From the NCBI GenBank assembly GCA_902790905.1, contig CADATO010000013.1:1-56863 (forward strand): a DNA stretch of 56,863 nucleotides. The letters are read 5' to 3'. The notes under the pieces were generated by a model. It did no database searches, was not told the origin of the DNA, and saw only the letters and a list, made by a program, of their open reading frames with translations. The DNA comes from an uncultured Eubacteriales bacterium (GTDB lineage Bacteria; Bacillota; Clostridia; Peptostreptococcales; Anaerovoracaceae). Positions 25,918 through 34,869 of this stretch are shown here, piece by piece. How positions within the stretch are numbered: the stretch's first letter is position 1; each line of letters begins with the position of its first letter. The translations under genes were made by a program, and so were the position numbers.

Positions 25918-26673
25918 ATGCTGCAGCAGGAAAGGCACACGATCATCAGGGAACAGCTCCAGAGACACGGGGCAGTGGAAGTCCATGAACTTGCTGTGCT
26001 CATGCAGGTGAGCGATTCCACGGTAAGAAGAGACATTCAGGATCTGGCGGACGCCGGTGTTCTGAAGAAGGTTTTCGGCGGCGCTGTTCTGCCCGACAAG
26101 TCAAAGAGGATCATCGCCAGAGAGCAGGAGATGACGGAAAAAGCAGCGATTCACGTGGATGAAAAACGTGCCATCGCCACCTACGCCGCCACCCTGGTCA
26201 ACGACGATGATTTTGTTTATATTGACGCCGGCACATCGACCGGCCTGCTCGTTGAATGCCTGGAGAACGACAAGGCGACCTATGTCACGAACGGCATCCG
26301 CCACGCCATGCGGCTGGCCGAGCGCGGCTTCCGGGTCATCATCCTCTCCGGCCGGCCCAAGCCCACGACCGAGGCGGTCTCGGGCATCGTCGCCGCAGAG
26401 AACATGAAGCAGTATCACTTCACCAAGGCGTTCCTCGGCACCAATGGCATCACGGAAGACGCCGGCCTGACCACACCGGACCTGGATGAAGCCATCGTCA
26501 AGACCGAGGCCATCCGGCACGCCTACATCACGTACATCCTCGCGGACAGCAGCAAATTCGGTGTTGAGACCGCGGTGACGTTCGGGCAGATCAAGGACTG
26601 CTGCCTGCTCACCGACCGCTGTCCCGAAGAAAAATACAAAGCCATGACCATCGTCAAGGAGGTGATCGATTGA
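25918..26673 (+). CDS. fruR: DeoR-family transcriptional regulator FruR
   Basis: The 251-residue protein has the DeoR/GlpR layout: N-terminal winged HTH (LLQ-type start MLQQERHTIIREQL, VSDSTVRRDIQDLADAG as the recognition region, FGGAVL) and a C-terminal sugar-phosphate sensor domain (VYIDAGTSTGLLV, LTTPDLDEA, DSSKFG). It most likely represses the fruRKA operon and responds to fructose 1-phosphate, as in related bacteria. AAGGGGGAACCGCC precedes the start. It overlaps fruK by four bases. Confidence 0.92.
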   Translation: MLQQERHTIIREQLQRHGAVEVHELAVLMQVSDSTVRRDIQDLADAGVLKKVFGGAVLPDKSKRIIAREQEMTEKAAIHVDEKRAIATYAATLVNDDDFVYIDAGTSTGLLVECLENDKATYVTNGIRHAMRLAERGFRVIILSGRPKPTTEAVSGIVAAENMKQYHFTKAFLGTNGITEDAGLTTPDLDEAIVKTEAIRHAYITYILADSSKFGVETAVTFGQIKDCCLLTDRCPEEKYKAMTIVKEVID

Positions 26674-27632
26674 TCTATACCGTGACATTCAACCCGGCCA
26701 TCGATTATCTGGTCTTCATGGATCAGCTGAAGATCGGGGCCACGAACAGGACCGCCAGCGAAGAGTACTTCTACGGCGGCAAGGGGATCAACGTGTCGAC
26801 GATCCTGAGTACGCTCGGGGTGGAAAACACCGCGCTCGGGTTTGTCAGCGGCTGGACCGGCAAGGCGCTCGTCGAGGGCCTGCAGGAGAAAGGCATCCGC
26901 ACCGATTTCATCGAACTCGACCCGGCGGGCGGCATCACGCGCGTCAACGTCAAGATCAAAGGTGAGACCGACCCGGCGACGGGCAGACGCGAAGAAACCG
27001 AGATCAACGGGCAGGGGCCGCACATCACCGAAGAGGCCGTGGAATCGCTCTTCGGGAAGATCGACGCCCTGACCGCCGACGACATCTTGGTCATCTCCGG
27101 GTCCGTGCCCAAAACGATGCCGGAAGATACCTACGAACAGATCCTGGCCCGGCTGAGCGTTGCGCGGGAAGGCGGCGCTGCGGGCAGTGACGGCACGCGG
27201 CTTCCGGTCGTGGTCGACGCGACAGGGGACCTGCTGCTCAAGGTGCTGCCGTATCATCCGTTCCTCATCAAACCCAACAACGACGAACTGGGTGAGATGC
27301 TGGGAAGAGAAACGCAGACGACCGAAGAGATCATCGAAGGGGCGAAAGAGCTCCGGGCAAGAGGCGCGCGCAATGTCATCATCTCGCGCGGCGCGAAGGG
27401 AGCGGTGCTCGTGAGCGAGCAGGGCGACATCATCGTCCAGGATCCGATCCCCGGCAACACAGTGAATTCCGTCGGTGCCGGCGACAGTATGGTCGCGGGC
27501 TTCCTGGCTGGATATATCAAAACACAGGATTATCAATACGCCATGCTGCTCGGCACAGCTGCGGGCTCCGCAACAGCCTGCTCGCCGGGACTGGCCACCA
27601 GAGAAGAGATCGAAAGGAGAATGTCCGAATGA
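26670..27632 (+). CDS. fruK: 1-phosphofructokinase FruK
   Basis: FruK phosphorylates fructose 1-phosphate to fructose 1,6-bisphosphate with ATP. The 320-residue PfkB-family protein starts MIYTVTFNPAIDY, has the GGKGINVS motif and the C-terminal PfkB signature with the catalytic Asp in NSVGAGDSMVAGF. A 10-residue polar insertion is seen near residue 110 (ATGRREETEI). Translation starts at TTG 26670, preceded by AAGGAGGTGATC and overlapping fruR (TTGA). It also overlaps fruA by four bases, giving a tightly coupled operon. Confidence 0.95.
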   Translation: MIYTVTFNPAIDYLVFMDQLKIGATNRTASEEYFYGGKGINVSTILSTLGVENTALGFVSGWTGKALVEGLQEKGIRTDFIELDPAGGITRVNVKIKGETDPATGRREETEINGQGPHITEEAVESLFGKIDALTADDILVISGSVPKTMPEDTYEQILARLSVAREGGAAGSDGTRLPVVVDATGDLLLKVLPYHPFLIKPNNDELGEMLGRETQTTEEIIEGAKELRARGARNVIISRGAKGAVLVSEQGDIIVQDPIPGNTVNSVGAGDSMVAGFLAGYIKTQDYQYAMLLGTAAGSATACSPGLATREEIERRMSE

Positions 27633-29566
27633 AGATCCAAGATCTGCTCAAACCGGCCTCGATCATCATCAATGCAGAAGTCGAGACCAAGGAACAGGCG
27701 ATCGCCGCTTTGATCGACAAGCACGATGAAGCCGGCAATCTAACCGACAAAGAAGTGTATACCCAGGGGATCCTGAAGCGCGAGAGCGAAGGGACGACAG
27801 CGATCGGCGAAGGCATTGCCATCCCGCACTGCAAGAGCGACGCCGTCTGCAATCCCGGCCTGGCTGCCATGACCGTGCCCGGCGGCATCGATTACAATGC
27901 GCCCGACGGCCAGCCCTCCAACCTGGTCTTCATGATCGCGGCGCCGATGGACGGCGACCTGCACCTCGAAGTGCTCGCGCGCCTGATGACCCTGCTGATG
28001 GATCTGAACCTGCGCAAGGAACTGCTTGCGGCCAAGACCGGGGAAGAGTTCCTCGAGATCCTCAACAAGGCCGAGGCGGCGAAGTTCCCCGAAGAGGCGG
28101 AGGCTCCTGCGGAATCGCCTGCTGAAGCAGCGGAGAGCAGCTTCCCACGCGTCCTCGCGGTCACCGCGTGCCCGACCGGCATCGCCCACACCTACATGGC
28201 AGCCGAAGCCCTCAACCAGAAGGCGGAGGAAATGGGCATCTCCATCAAAGTCGAAACCAACGGTTCCGGCGGTGCGAAGAACCTGCTGACAGCAGAAGAA
28301 ATCGCGGCGGCGGAAGGCATCATCGTCGCGGCGGACAAGCAGGTCGCCATGGCGAGATTCGCCGGCAAGAAAGTCTACAAGACCAAGGTCGCGGACGGCA
28401 TCAACAAGCCGGAAGAACTGATCAACAAGGCGCTGAGCGACAGCTGCCCGGTCTATGAAGCTTCTGCAGAGGCGGCAGCGGAAGAGGCCGCAGGCGACAA
28501 CGAGAGCTTTGGCCGCAAGATCTACAAGTCCCTGATGAACGGCGTCAGCTACATGCTACCCTTCGTCATCGGCGGCGGCATCATGATCGCGCTGGCGTTC
28601 CTGATCGATACGATCGCAGGCGCCCCGCGCGACGGCGACTTCGGAACCTACACCGCAGCGGCGGCCTTCTTCAAAGGCGCCGGCGGCATCGCATTCAACT
28701 TCATGCTGCCCGTCCTGGCAGGCTTCATCGCGCAGAGCATCGGCGACCGGCCTGCGATCGCGGTCGGCTTCACCGGCGGCTCCATGGCAGCCATTGGCTG
28801 CACCTTCGCGGCACCAGGCGGCGACGGCGCGGCGGTATCCGGCTTCCTCGGCGCGCTGCTGGCCGGCTTTGTGGGCGGCCTCATCGTCAAGATGCTGCAG
28901 AAAGCCTTTGAGAAAGCACCCGACTTCGTGCAGCGCATGATGCCGGTCCTGATCATTCCGCTCCTTGGCATCACCCTCATGGCGGTCGTGATGTTCGCGG
29001 TCAACCCGATCATCGGCATTCTCAACAACGGCCTGACCAACGGTCTGGCCAGCATGGGCGACAGCTCCGCGGTCCTGCTCGGCATGATCGTTGCCGGCAT
29101 GATGGCCGTCGATATGGGCGGCCCGTTCAACAAGGCGGCATACGTCTTCGGCGTCGGCATGCTCGCGTCCGGCAACTACAGCATCATGGCGGCGGTCATG
29201 ATCGGCGGTATGATCCCCCCGATCGCCATCGCCCTTGCGACCACGTTCTTCAAGAACCGCTGGACCGACACCGAGCTCAAGTCCGGCCCGGTCAACTACA
29301 TCATGGGTCTGTGCTTCATCACAGAAGGCGCGATCCCGTATGCGGCGGCTGACCCGCTCCGCGTCATTCCGTCCTGCATCGTCGGTTCGGCGCTCGGCGG
29401 CGCGCTGTCCATGCTGTTCGGCTGTGAACTGATGGCTCCGCACGGCGGCATCTTCGTCTTCCCGGTCGTCACGAACGTCCTCGGTTACCTCATCGCCCTC
29501 GTGGCAGGTGCGGCAGCCGGGATGCTCATGCTGATGGTCCTGAAGAAAAAGCAACCGCAGGCGTAA
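27629..29566 (+). CDS. fruA: PTS fructose transporter, fused EIIABC (FruA)
   Basis: FruA takes up fructose and phosphorylates it to fructose 1-phosphate. The 645-residue chain has EIIA (residues 1-150, phosphorylated His67 in IAIPHCKS), a proline/alanine-rich linker, EIIB (from about 172, Cys in AVTACPTGIAHTYMAAEAL) and the membrane domain EIIC (about 290-640, with GGIMIALAFLID and MVAVDMGGPFNKAAYVFG-like segments). It is the last gene of fruRKA. HPr and Enzyme I, which supply phosphate, are encoded directly downstream under a separate promoter. Confidence 0.95.
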   Translation: MKIQDLLKPASIIINAEVETKEQAIAALIDKHDEAGNLTDKEVYTQGILKRESEGTTAIGEGIAIPHCKSDAVCNPGLAAMTVPGGIDYNAPDGQPSNLVFMIAAPMDGDLHLEVLARLMTLLMDLNLRKELLAAKTGEEFLEILNKAEAAKFPEEAEAPAESPAEAAESSFPRVLAVTACPTGIAHTYMAAEALNQKAEEMGISIKVETNGSGGAKNLLTAEEIAAAEGIIVAADKQVAMARFAGKKVYKTKVADGINKPEELINKALSDSCPVYEASAEAAAEEAAGDNESFGRKIYKSLMNGVSYMLPFVIGGGIMIALAFLIDTIAGAPRDGDFGTYTAAAAFFKGAGGIAFNFMLPVLAGFIAQSIGDRPAIAVGFTGGSMAAIGCTFAAPGGDGAAVSGFLGALLAGFVGGLIVKMLQKAFEKAPDFVQRMMPVLIIPLLGITLMAVVMFAVNPIIGILNNGLTNGLASMGDSSAVLLGMIVAGMMAVDMGGPFNKAAYVFGVGMLASGNYSIMAAVMIGGMIPPIAIALATTFFKNRWTDTELKSGPVNYIMGLCFITEGAIPYAAADPLRVIPSCIVGSALGGALSMLFGCELMAPHGGIFVFPVVTNVLGYLIALVAGAAAGMLMLMVLKKKQPQA

Positions 29567-29606
29567 CGCGGCACCGCAAGACGGTGCATCCGCGCACGAA
29601 AGCGTA

Positions 29607-29648
29607 TATAATAAGAGTGTCCGGCAGAGCGATTCCCTGAGGAATCGC
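29607..29648 (+). promoter_or_regulatory. ptsH promoter and leader hairpin built from an inverted pair of the 9-mer
   Basis: TATAAT (29607-29612) is followed by GCGATTCC-CTGA-GGAATCGC (29629-29648), a perfect 8-bp stem-loop in the ptsH leader. The two arms are the iterated motif of this genome in opposite orientations (full 9-mer at 29628-29636; GGAATCGCC at 29641-29649). No T tract follows, so it is a leader structure or an uptake-type inverted pair rather than a terminator. Confidence 0.6.
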
Positions 29649-29682
29649 CCCGGCCGCTCAGATAACGATAAGGAGGATCACT

Positions 29683-29949
29683 ATGGTATCTCAGAAAACA
29701 AAAGTCGTGAATTCCCAGGGTTTTCATATGCGTCCGGCGTCGGTCTTCGTCGCGGAGATGGCGAAGTTCGACAGCGACATTTACCTCGTCGCAGGGGATA
29801 AGGAAGTCAACGCCAAGAGCCTGATGAACATCATCGCAGCGGCGCTCAAGTGCGGCACCGAGCTCGAAGTCCGCGCGGAAGGGCCGGATGAAGAGGCTGC
29901 GATGGCGAAGGCGGTCGAGATGATCGACAACGGCCTCGGTGAAGAATAG
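29683..29949 (+). CDS. ptsH: Phosphocarrier protein HPr
   Basis: HPr passes phosphate from Enzyme I to the sugar EII proteins. The 88-residue protein has the active-site His15 (SQGFHMRPAS) and regulatory Ser46 (NAKSLMNI), the site used by HPr kinase in Firmicutes, so catabolite control through CcpA is likely in this organism. GGAGGATCACT precedes the start. It is 23 bases upstream of ptsI. Confidence 0.96.
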   Translation: MVSQKTKVVNSQGFHMRPASVFVAEMAKFDSDIYLVAGDKEVNAKSLMNIIAAALKCGTELEVRAEGPDEEAAMAKAVEMIDNGLGEE

Positions 29950-29972
29950 GCAGAGCCAGGGAGGTATCCGCT

Positions 29973-31670
29973 ATGCTGAAAGGAATCGCTGCGTCTGAGG
30001 GCATCGGCATCGGCAAGGTCGTGACCGTTAGCCAGCAGCAGATCACCTATGAACAGCGCCCCGTCATCGGGGTGCACAAAGAGCTCGACCGTCTCCATGA
30101 CGCGATCGACACGCTCAAGGAAAAGACCCGCCAGCTGGCAGAGGAAATGGAAGCTTCGGTCAATCCGAAGGAAGCCAAGATCATCCGGGCGCACGAGACG
30201 ATGCTCAGCGACCCGTTCATGATCAGCCAGATGGACGATCTGGTCAAGAACGACAACAAGTGCGCCGAGGCTGCGGCGGAGACCGTGCTCGACATGTTTG
30301 CGAGCATGTTCTCCATGGCGGAGGATGAACTCACCCGCCAGCGCGCCACGGACGTCAACGACATCAAGAGCCGGCTGCTCAAGATCCTGCTCGGGATCGA
30401 GGAAACGGACCTCCGGCACCTGCCTGCGGGCACGGTCCTCGTGGTCAACGACCTCACTCCGTCCATGACGGCAGGCCTCAACAAGGAGAATGTCGTCGCC
30501 ATCGTCACCGAGAGCGGCGGCATGACCAGCCACTCGGCGATCCTGGCGCGTGCGCTGGAGATCCCGGCTGTGCTCAGCGTGCAGCAGGCGGTCGCTACGC
30601 TCAAGGACGGCAGCTTTGTCATCGTCGACGGCATCAACGGCCAGGTCATCAACGACCCGACCATGGACCAGCAGGCAGAGTATGAAGCCAAACGCGCCGC
30701 GTACTTCGAGGAGAAGGAACGCCTGCGCGCCTTCGTCGGCAAGCCGACCCTCACTGCGGACGGTGAGAAGAAGGAAGTCTTCTGCAATATCGGCAACCCG
30801 AAGGACGGTATCCAGGCCAGAGACCGCGACGGCGAAGGCGTCGGCCTGTACCGGACCGAGTTCCTGTTCATGGACCGTTCAAGCATGCCGGGCGAAGACG
30901 AACAGTACGAGGGGTACAAGAAGGTCTGCGACACGCTCGAGGGCAAGACGGTCATCATCCGTACGCTCGACGTGGGCGGGGACAAAGAGATCCCGTACAT
31001 GAATCTCGTCAAGGAAGAGAATCCGTTCCTCGGCTACCGGGCGATCCGGTACTGCCTGAAGAACAAAGACTCGTACCGCCTGCAGCTGCGCGCGATGATC
31101 CGCGCGAACGCGGACACGACCGGCAACCTCTGGATCATGCTGCCCATGATCACCACCATCTCCGAGTTCAAGGAGGCGAAGGCGATGGTCGCGGAACTCG
31201 CGGAAGAGCTCGGCATGCCCATGCCCAGGGTCGGCACGATGATCGAGACGCCGGCGGCCTTCATCATGGCGCCTGTGCTCGCGAAGTACTGCGATTTCTT
31301 CAGCATCGGCACGAACGATCTGACGCAGTACATCATGGCGGCGGACCGCGGCAACAGCAATGTCGCCTATCTGTACAACACGTATGACCCGGCGGTCCTG
31401 CATGCCCTCGAGGCCATTATCAAGGCAGGCAAAGAGGCCGGGATCCCGGTCGGGATGTGCGGCGAAGCGGCGGCAGACCCGATGCTCATCCCGCTGCTGA
31501 TCAGCTACGGGCTCGATGAGTTCTCGGTGGCGCCGACATCGGTGCTGAAGACCCGCTACGAGATCAGCCGCTGGAGCAAGGCGGAGGCGGACGCCATCGC
31601 GGCGGACGTGGCAGCGCTCGAGACGGCGGAGGAAGTCAGCGCGTATCTCGCGGAGAGGGTGAAGCGCTAA
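29973..31670 (+). CDS. ptsI: PTS Enzyme I
   Basis: Enzyme I autophosphorylates with phosphoenolpyruvate and passes the phosphate to HPr. The 565-residue protein has the N-terminal HPr-binding helical domain, the phospho-His signature GGMTSHSAILAR (near residue 190), and the PEP-binding TIM barrel with GLYRTEFLFMDR, IIRTLDVGGDK and PVGMCGEAA containing the active Cys. GGGAGGTATCCGCT precedes the start. The gene closes the fru-pts cluster. Confidence 0.97.
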   Translation: MLKGIAASEGIGIGKVVTVSQQQITYEQRPVIGVHKELDRLHDAIDTLKEKTRQLAEEMEASVNPKEAKIIRAHETMLSDPFMISQMDDLVKNDNKCAEAAAETVLDMFASMFSMAEDELTRQRATDVNDIKSRLLKILLGIEETDLRHLPAGTVLVVNDLTPSMTAGLNKENVVAIVTESGGMTSHSAILARALEIPAVLSVQQAVATLKDGSFVIVDGINGQVINDPTMDQQAEYEAKRAAYFEEKERLRAFVGKPTLTADGEKKEVFCNIGNPKDGIQARDRDGEGVGLYRTEFLFMDRSSMPGEDEQYEGYKKVCDTLEGKTVIIRTLDVGGDKEIPYMNLVKEENPFLGYRAIRYCLKNKDSYRLQLRAMIRANADTTGNLWIMLPMITTISEFKEAKAMVAELAEELGMPMPRVGTMIETPAAFIMAPVLAKYCDFFSIGTNDLTQYIMAADRGNSNVAYLYNTYDPAVLHALEAIIKAGKEAGIPVGMCGEAAADPMLIPLLISYGLDEFSVAPTSVLKTRYEISRWSKAEADAIAADVAALETAEEVSAYLAERVKR

Positions 31671-31694
31671 GCTGACAGATCACAAGTAAGGAAT

Positions 31695-31723
31695 CGCTCG
31701 TCCTGCGGGGCGGGCGGTTTTTT
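31695..31723 (+). terminator. Terminator after ptsI that includes a copy of the 9-mer
   Basis: Stem 31695-31703 with 31708-31716 (two G-U pairs, loop TGCG), then TTTTTT at 31718-31723. The motif GGAATCGCT (31690-31698) runs into the left arm, reminiscent of uptake sequences that form part of terminators in other bacteria. Confidence 0.7.
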
Positions 31724-31745
31724 CGTGCGGCGGCGGGGGTCCCTC

Positions 31746-31774
31746 TTGGATTTTCGCGGGCGGGGCGGTATCAT
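31746..31774 (+). promoter_or_regulatory. Promoter of the EI-like orphan / MORN-AAA operon
   Basis: TTGGAT (31746-31751), 17 bases, TATCAT (31769-31774), about 80 bases upstream of the gene at 31854. Confidence 0.55.
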
Positions 31775-31853
31775 AAAAGGCAGATAGACGAATAGGCTGG
31801 CAGCAGGAAATGTAAGGCTGTCAGAATAAAGATAAGAAAGACCGGGAGCAACT

Positions 31854-32240
31854 ATGACAGACATCAATAAAGCAACGGATACGGTATCGAATGCGGCGGA
31901 TGAAGCCCTGCTGGCGGAGGAAAAAGAGATCCTGAAGAAGGCGGCGATCCGCCAGATCGAGGAAGGGCTCGACAAGGACGGCGAACTGATGCGTCTCGCA
32001 AAGGCGCTCGACCGCTGCGTCGAGGAGAACGACGACCTTTCGGACATCCTGGACGATCCGCTCCTGATGGAGCGCATCGAAGATGCGGTGATGAGCGGCA
32101 AGACGGCGGAAGCAGCGGCCGTGGAGGCGTGCAATGCGTTCGCGGTGATGTTCGCCGAAACGCCGGCCGAGATTTCCGGGCCGCAGGTCGCGGCGTATAA
32201 AGCGGCAAAGATGGCGGTGCTGCGGGCGCTGCAGGGATAG
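31854..32240 (+). CDS. Orphan protein resembling the HPr-binding helical domain of Enzyme I
   Basis: An acidic, all-helical protein of 128 residues. Its second half, from LDDPLLMERIEDAV through AEAAAVEACNAFAVMFAE, lines up by eye with the helical HPr-binding subdomain of the Enzyme I encoded just upstream (SDPFMISQMDDLV and AEAAAETVLDMFASMFSMAE), with the same spacing. The phospho-His domain and PEP barrel are absent, so it cannot be an enzyme. It might bind HPr or a related partner; this is inference. GGGAGCAACT precedes the start, and the MORN-AAA gene starts 12 bases after its stop. Confidence 0.65.
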   Translation: MTDINKATDTVSNAADEALLAEEKEILKKAAIRQIEEGLDKDGELMRLAKALDRCVEENDDLSDILDDPLLMERIEDAVMSGKTAEAAAVEACNAFAVMFAETPAEISGPQVAAYKAAKMAVLRALQG

Positions 32241-32252
32241 AGGAAACAGAGT

Positions 32253-34844
32253 ATGAACGCAAAAATGAACAAACTTCCGGACGGCAGAGTAGAGCTGACT
32301 TTCGAGAACGGGGACTTTTACCGCGGCGATCTTACCAATCACGAGATCACCGGCCAGGGCTATATGAAGTATGCGGACGGGCGCACGTATGAAGGCGCGT
32401 TCCTGCAGGACCAGTGGCATGGCTACGGCAAGGCGACCTTCCCAAGCAACAACAGCTCCTACGAAGGCATGTGGTCGCACAATGTGCGCGTCGGCCCGGG
32501 CACGACCAAATATTACAACGACGACGGCACGGTCAGCGTGACGTATATCGCCGACTATTTCAATGATGTGATCGACGGGCACTGCCGCACCGAATTCGCC
32601 AACAGTGATGTCATGGAAGCGACGCAGAAGGGCTACGATACGATTGGTAACGTAGAGTACTGGTACGGTCTTCAGCGCGACAACCAAGCGCTTGCCGGCT
32701 GGAAATACGAAGGCCCGATGCCGATCGTGGACAACACCTACAACAGGCAGGGGCACGGCCGGATGATCTCGCCGGACGGTGTTGTCTACGAAGGCGAATT
32801 CGCAAATGACATGATGAACGGGCGCTTTACGGTCACGTATCCGGACGGCCGTGTCAAAGAGGTGCAGTATGCGAACGATCAGCCGGTCGGTTCGTTCTTT
32901 GATAACGCGACGCACAGCGAAGCGGTCGAGAAGAAGATAGAAGAGTACCGCGAGCAGGAAAAGGCGAACGCGGAGTATGCGGCTGAGTTCGGGGATCAAG
33001 GAGACGGAATCGCCAATGCAGGCGCAGATGGCGATGCGAGCGGCAGCGCAGGGGCTGGCGCGGGCAACGGCGCAGACGGCAGCGCCGGGCTTTTTGGTGC
33101 GGGCGGAAGCAGCGACGGCGCTGCGGCCAGTGAAGAGGCCGCGCCCGCGTGGAGCGTGGATCCGGAGGATGAGCGATTCCTTCAGGTGACATACAAAGAC
33201 GGCGGCAGCTACGCCCCGGAAGTCGCCCGGTACTTTGACGGCGTCATCGGCATGGAGCCCGTCAAAGCCCAGCTCGACAAGATGTACAAAAGATTTAAGA
33301 TCGACGCGATGCGGCAGCAGGCGCTCGGCGTGAAGCAGGCCAAACAGGGGTACTACTTCATCATCACCGGCAACCCCGGCACGGGCAAGACCACGGTCGC
33401 GCGGATCATCGGCAGGATGCTGCACGACATGAAGTTCCTCCCCGGCGACGTGTTCGTCGAGGTGGACCGCGGCAGGCTCGTCGGCGAGTACATCGGCCAG
33501 ACGGCCAAACTCACGGCGGGCGTCATCGAAGCGGCGCGCGGCGGCACGCTGTTCATCGACGAGGCGTATACGCTCTTTAAGAAGGGCGACGAGAAGGATT
33601 TCGGGACCGAGGCGATCGACACGCTCCTCAAGGACATGGAAGACCACCGCGGCGAGTACTGCTGCATCCTCGCAGGGTATGCGGACCGCATGAACGAGAT
33701 GATCCTGCACGCCAACCCCGGCCTTGCGTCGCGGTTTGACCACAAGATCCACATCGGGGACTACCGGACGGAAGAGCTCGCGGACATCCTCGTGAGCATG
33801 GCAAGGGCGAAGCAGTTTGTCATTGAGAAAGAGGCGCGCCCCGTGATCCTCGCGAAGATCGACAAAGAGAAAGTGGATGAGACATTTGACAACGCCCGCT
33901 GCGCCAGACGGCTGCTGGATGAGGCGATCGAGCGGCAGGCATTGCGTCTGTCCGAGAATATAGAAGGAATCGCTACCGAAGATCTCCAGATCCTCGCGGC
34001 GGAGGACTTCGGCGAGATGACCGGCGACCTGTCGACCCTCGACACCTGCATGGCGGAGCTCAATGCGCTCACCGGTCTGGCGGAAGTGAAGGACGAAGTG
34101 AACGGCTTCGTGCAGGCGGTGAAGGTCCAGAACGAAAGCAAAAAGCGGGGCCTTGCCATCGCGGCCAATCCCATCCCGCTCAACATGATCTTCACCGGCA
34201 ACCCGGGCACGGGCAAGACGACCGTCGCCAGACTGCTCTCGAAGATCTATTATCACCTGGGGCTTCTCAAGAGGCCGGACGTGTTCGTCGAATGCGTGCG
34301 CGCGGACCTCGTGGGCCGCTACCAGGGCGAGACCGCGATGAAGGTCAAGGATGTGGTGCGCTCGGCGCTCGGCGGCATTCTCTTTATCGACGAGGCGTAC
34401 TCGCTCGTGAACGGCGAGGGGGACACTTTCGGCATCGAAGCGATCAACACGCTGGTCAGCGAGATCGAGAACAACCGCGACAACCTCGCCGTCGTGCTGG
34501 CGGGGTACACGGAGGAGATGAACGATTTCCTGGACAGCAACCCGGGCCTGCGCAGCCGGCTCCCGCGCGTGCTGGAGTTCCCGGATTATACATTGGACGA
34601 GCTCATGCAGATCTTCAACCGCGATCTTGAAAAGCGCGGCTACGAGGCGGAGATGAGCGATGCGGTGGTGCGCGGCCTCATCGAGCGCGAGATGGCCAAG
34701 AAAGACTTCGGCAACGCCCGCGGCGTGCGCAACCTCGTGGATGAGGTCATCGAGCAGCACAACGAGCGGATGAATCGCACCGACCTCGCGCTGCTGAGCA
34801 ACGACGACATCCTGAGCATCACCGACGAGGATGCTCAGATATAA
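32253..34844 (+). CDS. MORN-repeat protein with two CbbX/SpoVK-type AAA+ domains
   Basis: An 863-residue protein. Residues about 10-230 hold MORN-type repeats (FENGDFYRGD, YADGRTYEGAF, SSYEGMW, SPDGVVYEGEF, TYPDGRVKEV), often membrane- or protein-binding. A low-complexity Ala/Gly/Ser linker follows (about 245-300). The first AAA+ domain has Walker A GNPGTGKTT near 372 and Walker B TLFIDEAY near 433; the second has them near 648 and 709. Both are of the CbxX/CfqX (SpoVK, EccA-like) type, hexameric remodelling ATPases. AGAGGAAACAG precedes the start. Its target is unknown; the operon partner is the EI-like orphan. Confidence 0.85.
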   Translation: MNAKMNKLPDGRVELTFENGDFYRGDLTNHEITGQGYMKYADGRTYEGAFLQDQWHGYGKATFPSNNSSYEGMWSHNVRVGPGTTKYYNDDGTVSVTYIADYFNDVIDGHCRTEFANSDVMEATQKGYDTIGNVEYWYGLQRDNQALAGWKYEGPMPIVDNTYNRQGHGRMISPDGVVYEGEFANDMMNGRFTVTYPDGRVKEVQYANDQPVGSFFDNATHSEAVEKKIEEYREQEKANAEYAAEFGDQGDGIANAGADGDASGSAGAGAGNGADGSAGLFGAGGSSDGAAASEEAAPAWSVDPEDERFLQVTYKDGGSYAPEVARYFDGVIGMEPVKAQLDKMYKRFKIDAMRQQALGVKQAKQGYYFIITGNPGTGKTTVARIIGRMLHDMKFLPGDVFVEVDRGRLVGEYIGQTAKLTAGVIEAARGGTLFIDEAYTLFKKGDEKDFGTEAIDTLLKDMEDHRGEYCCILAGYADRMNEMILHANPGLASRFDHKIHIGDYRTEELADILVSMARAKQFVIEKEARPVILAKIDKEKVDETFDNARCARRLLDEAIERQALRLSENIEGIATEDLQILAAEDFGEMTGDLSTLDTCMAELNALTGLAEVKDEVNGFVQAVKVQNESKKRGLAIAANPIPLNMIFTGNPGTGKTTVARLLSKIYYHLGLLKRPDVFVECVRADLVGRYQGETAMKVKDVVRSALGGILFIDEAYSLVNGEGDTFGIEAINTLVSEIENNRDNLAVVLAGYTEEMNDFLDSNPGLRSRLPRVLEFPDYTLDELMQIFNRDLEKRGYEAEMSDAVVRGLIEREMAKKDFGNARGVRNLVDEVIEQHNERMNRTDLALLSNDDILSITDEDAQI

Positions 34845-34869
34845 CACGTTAAAGAAGGAGACTACAACA

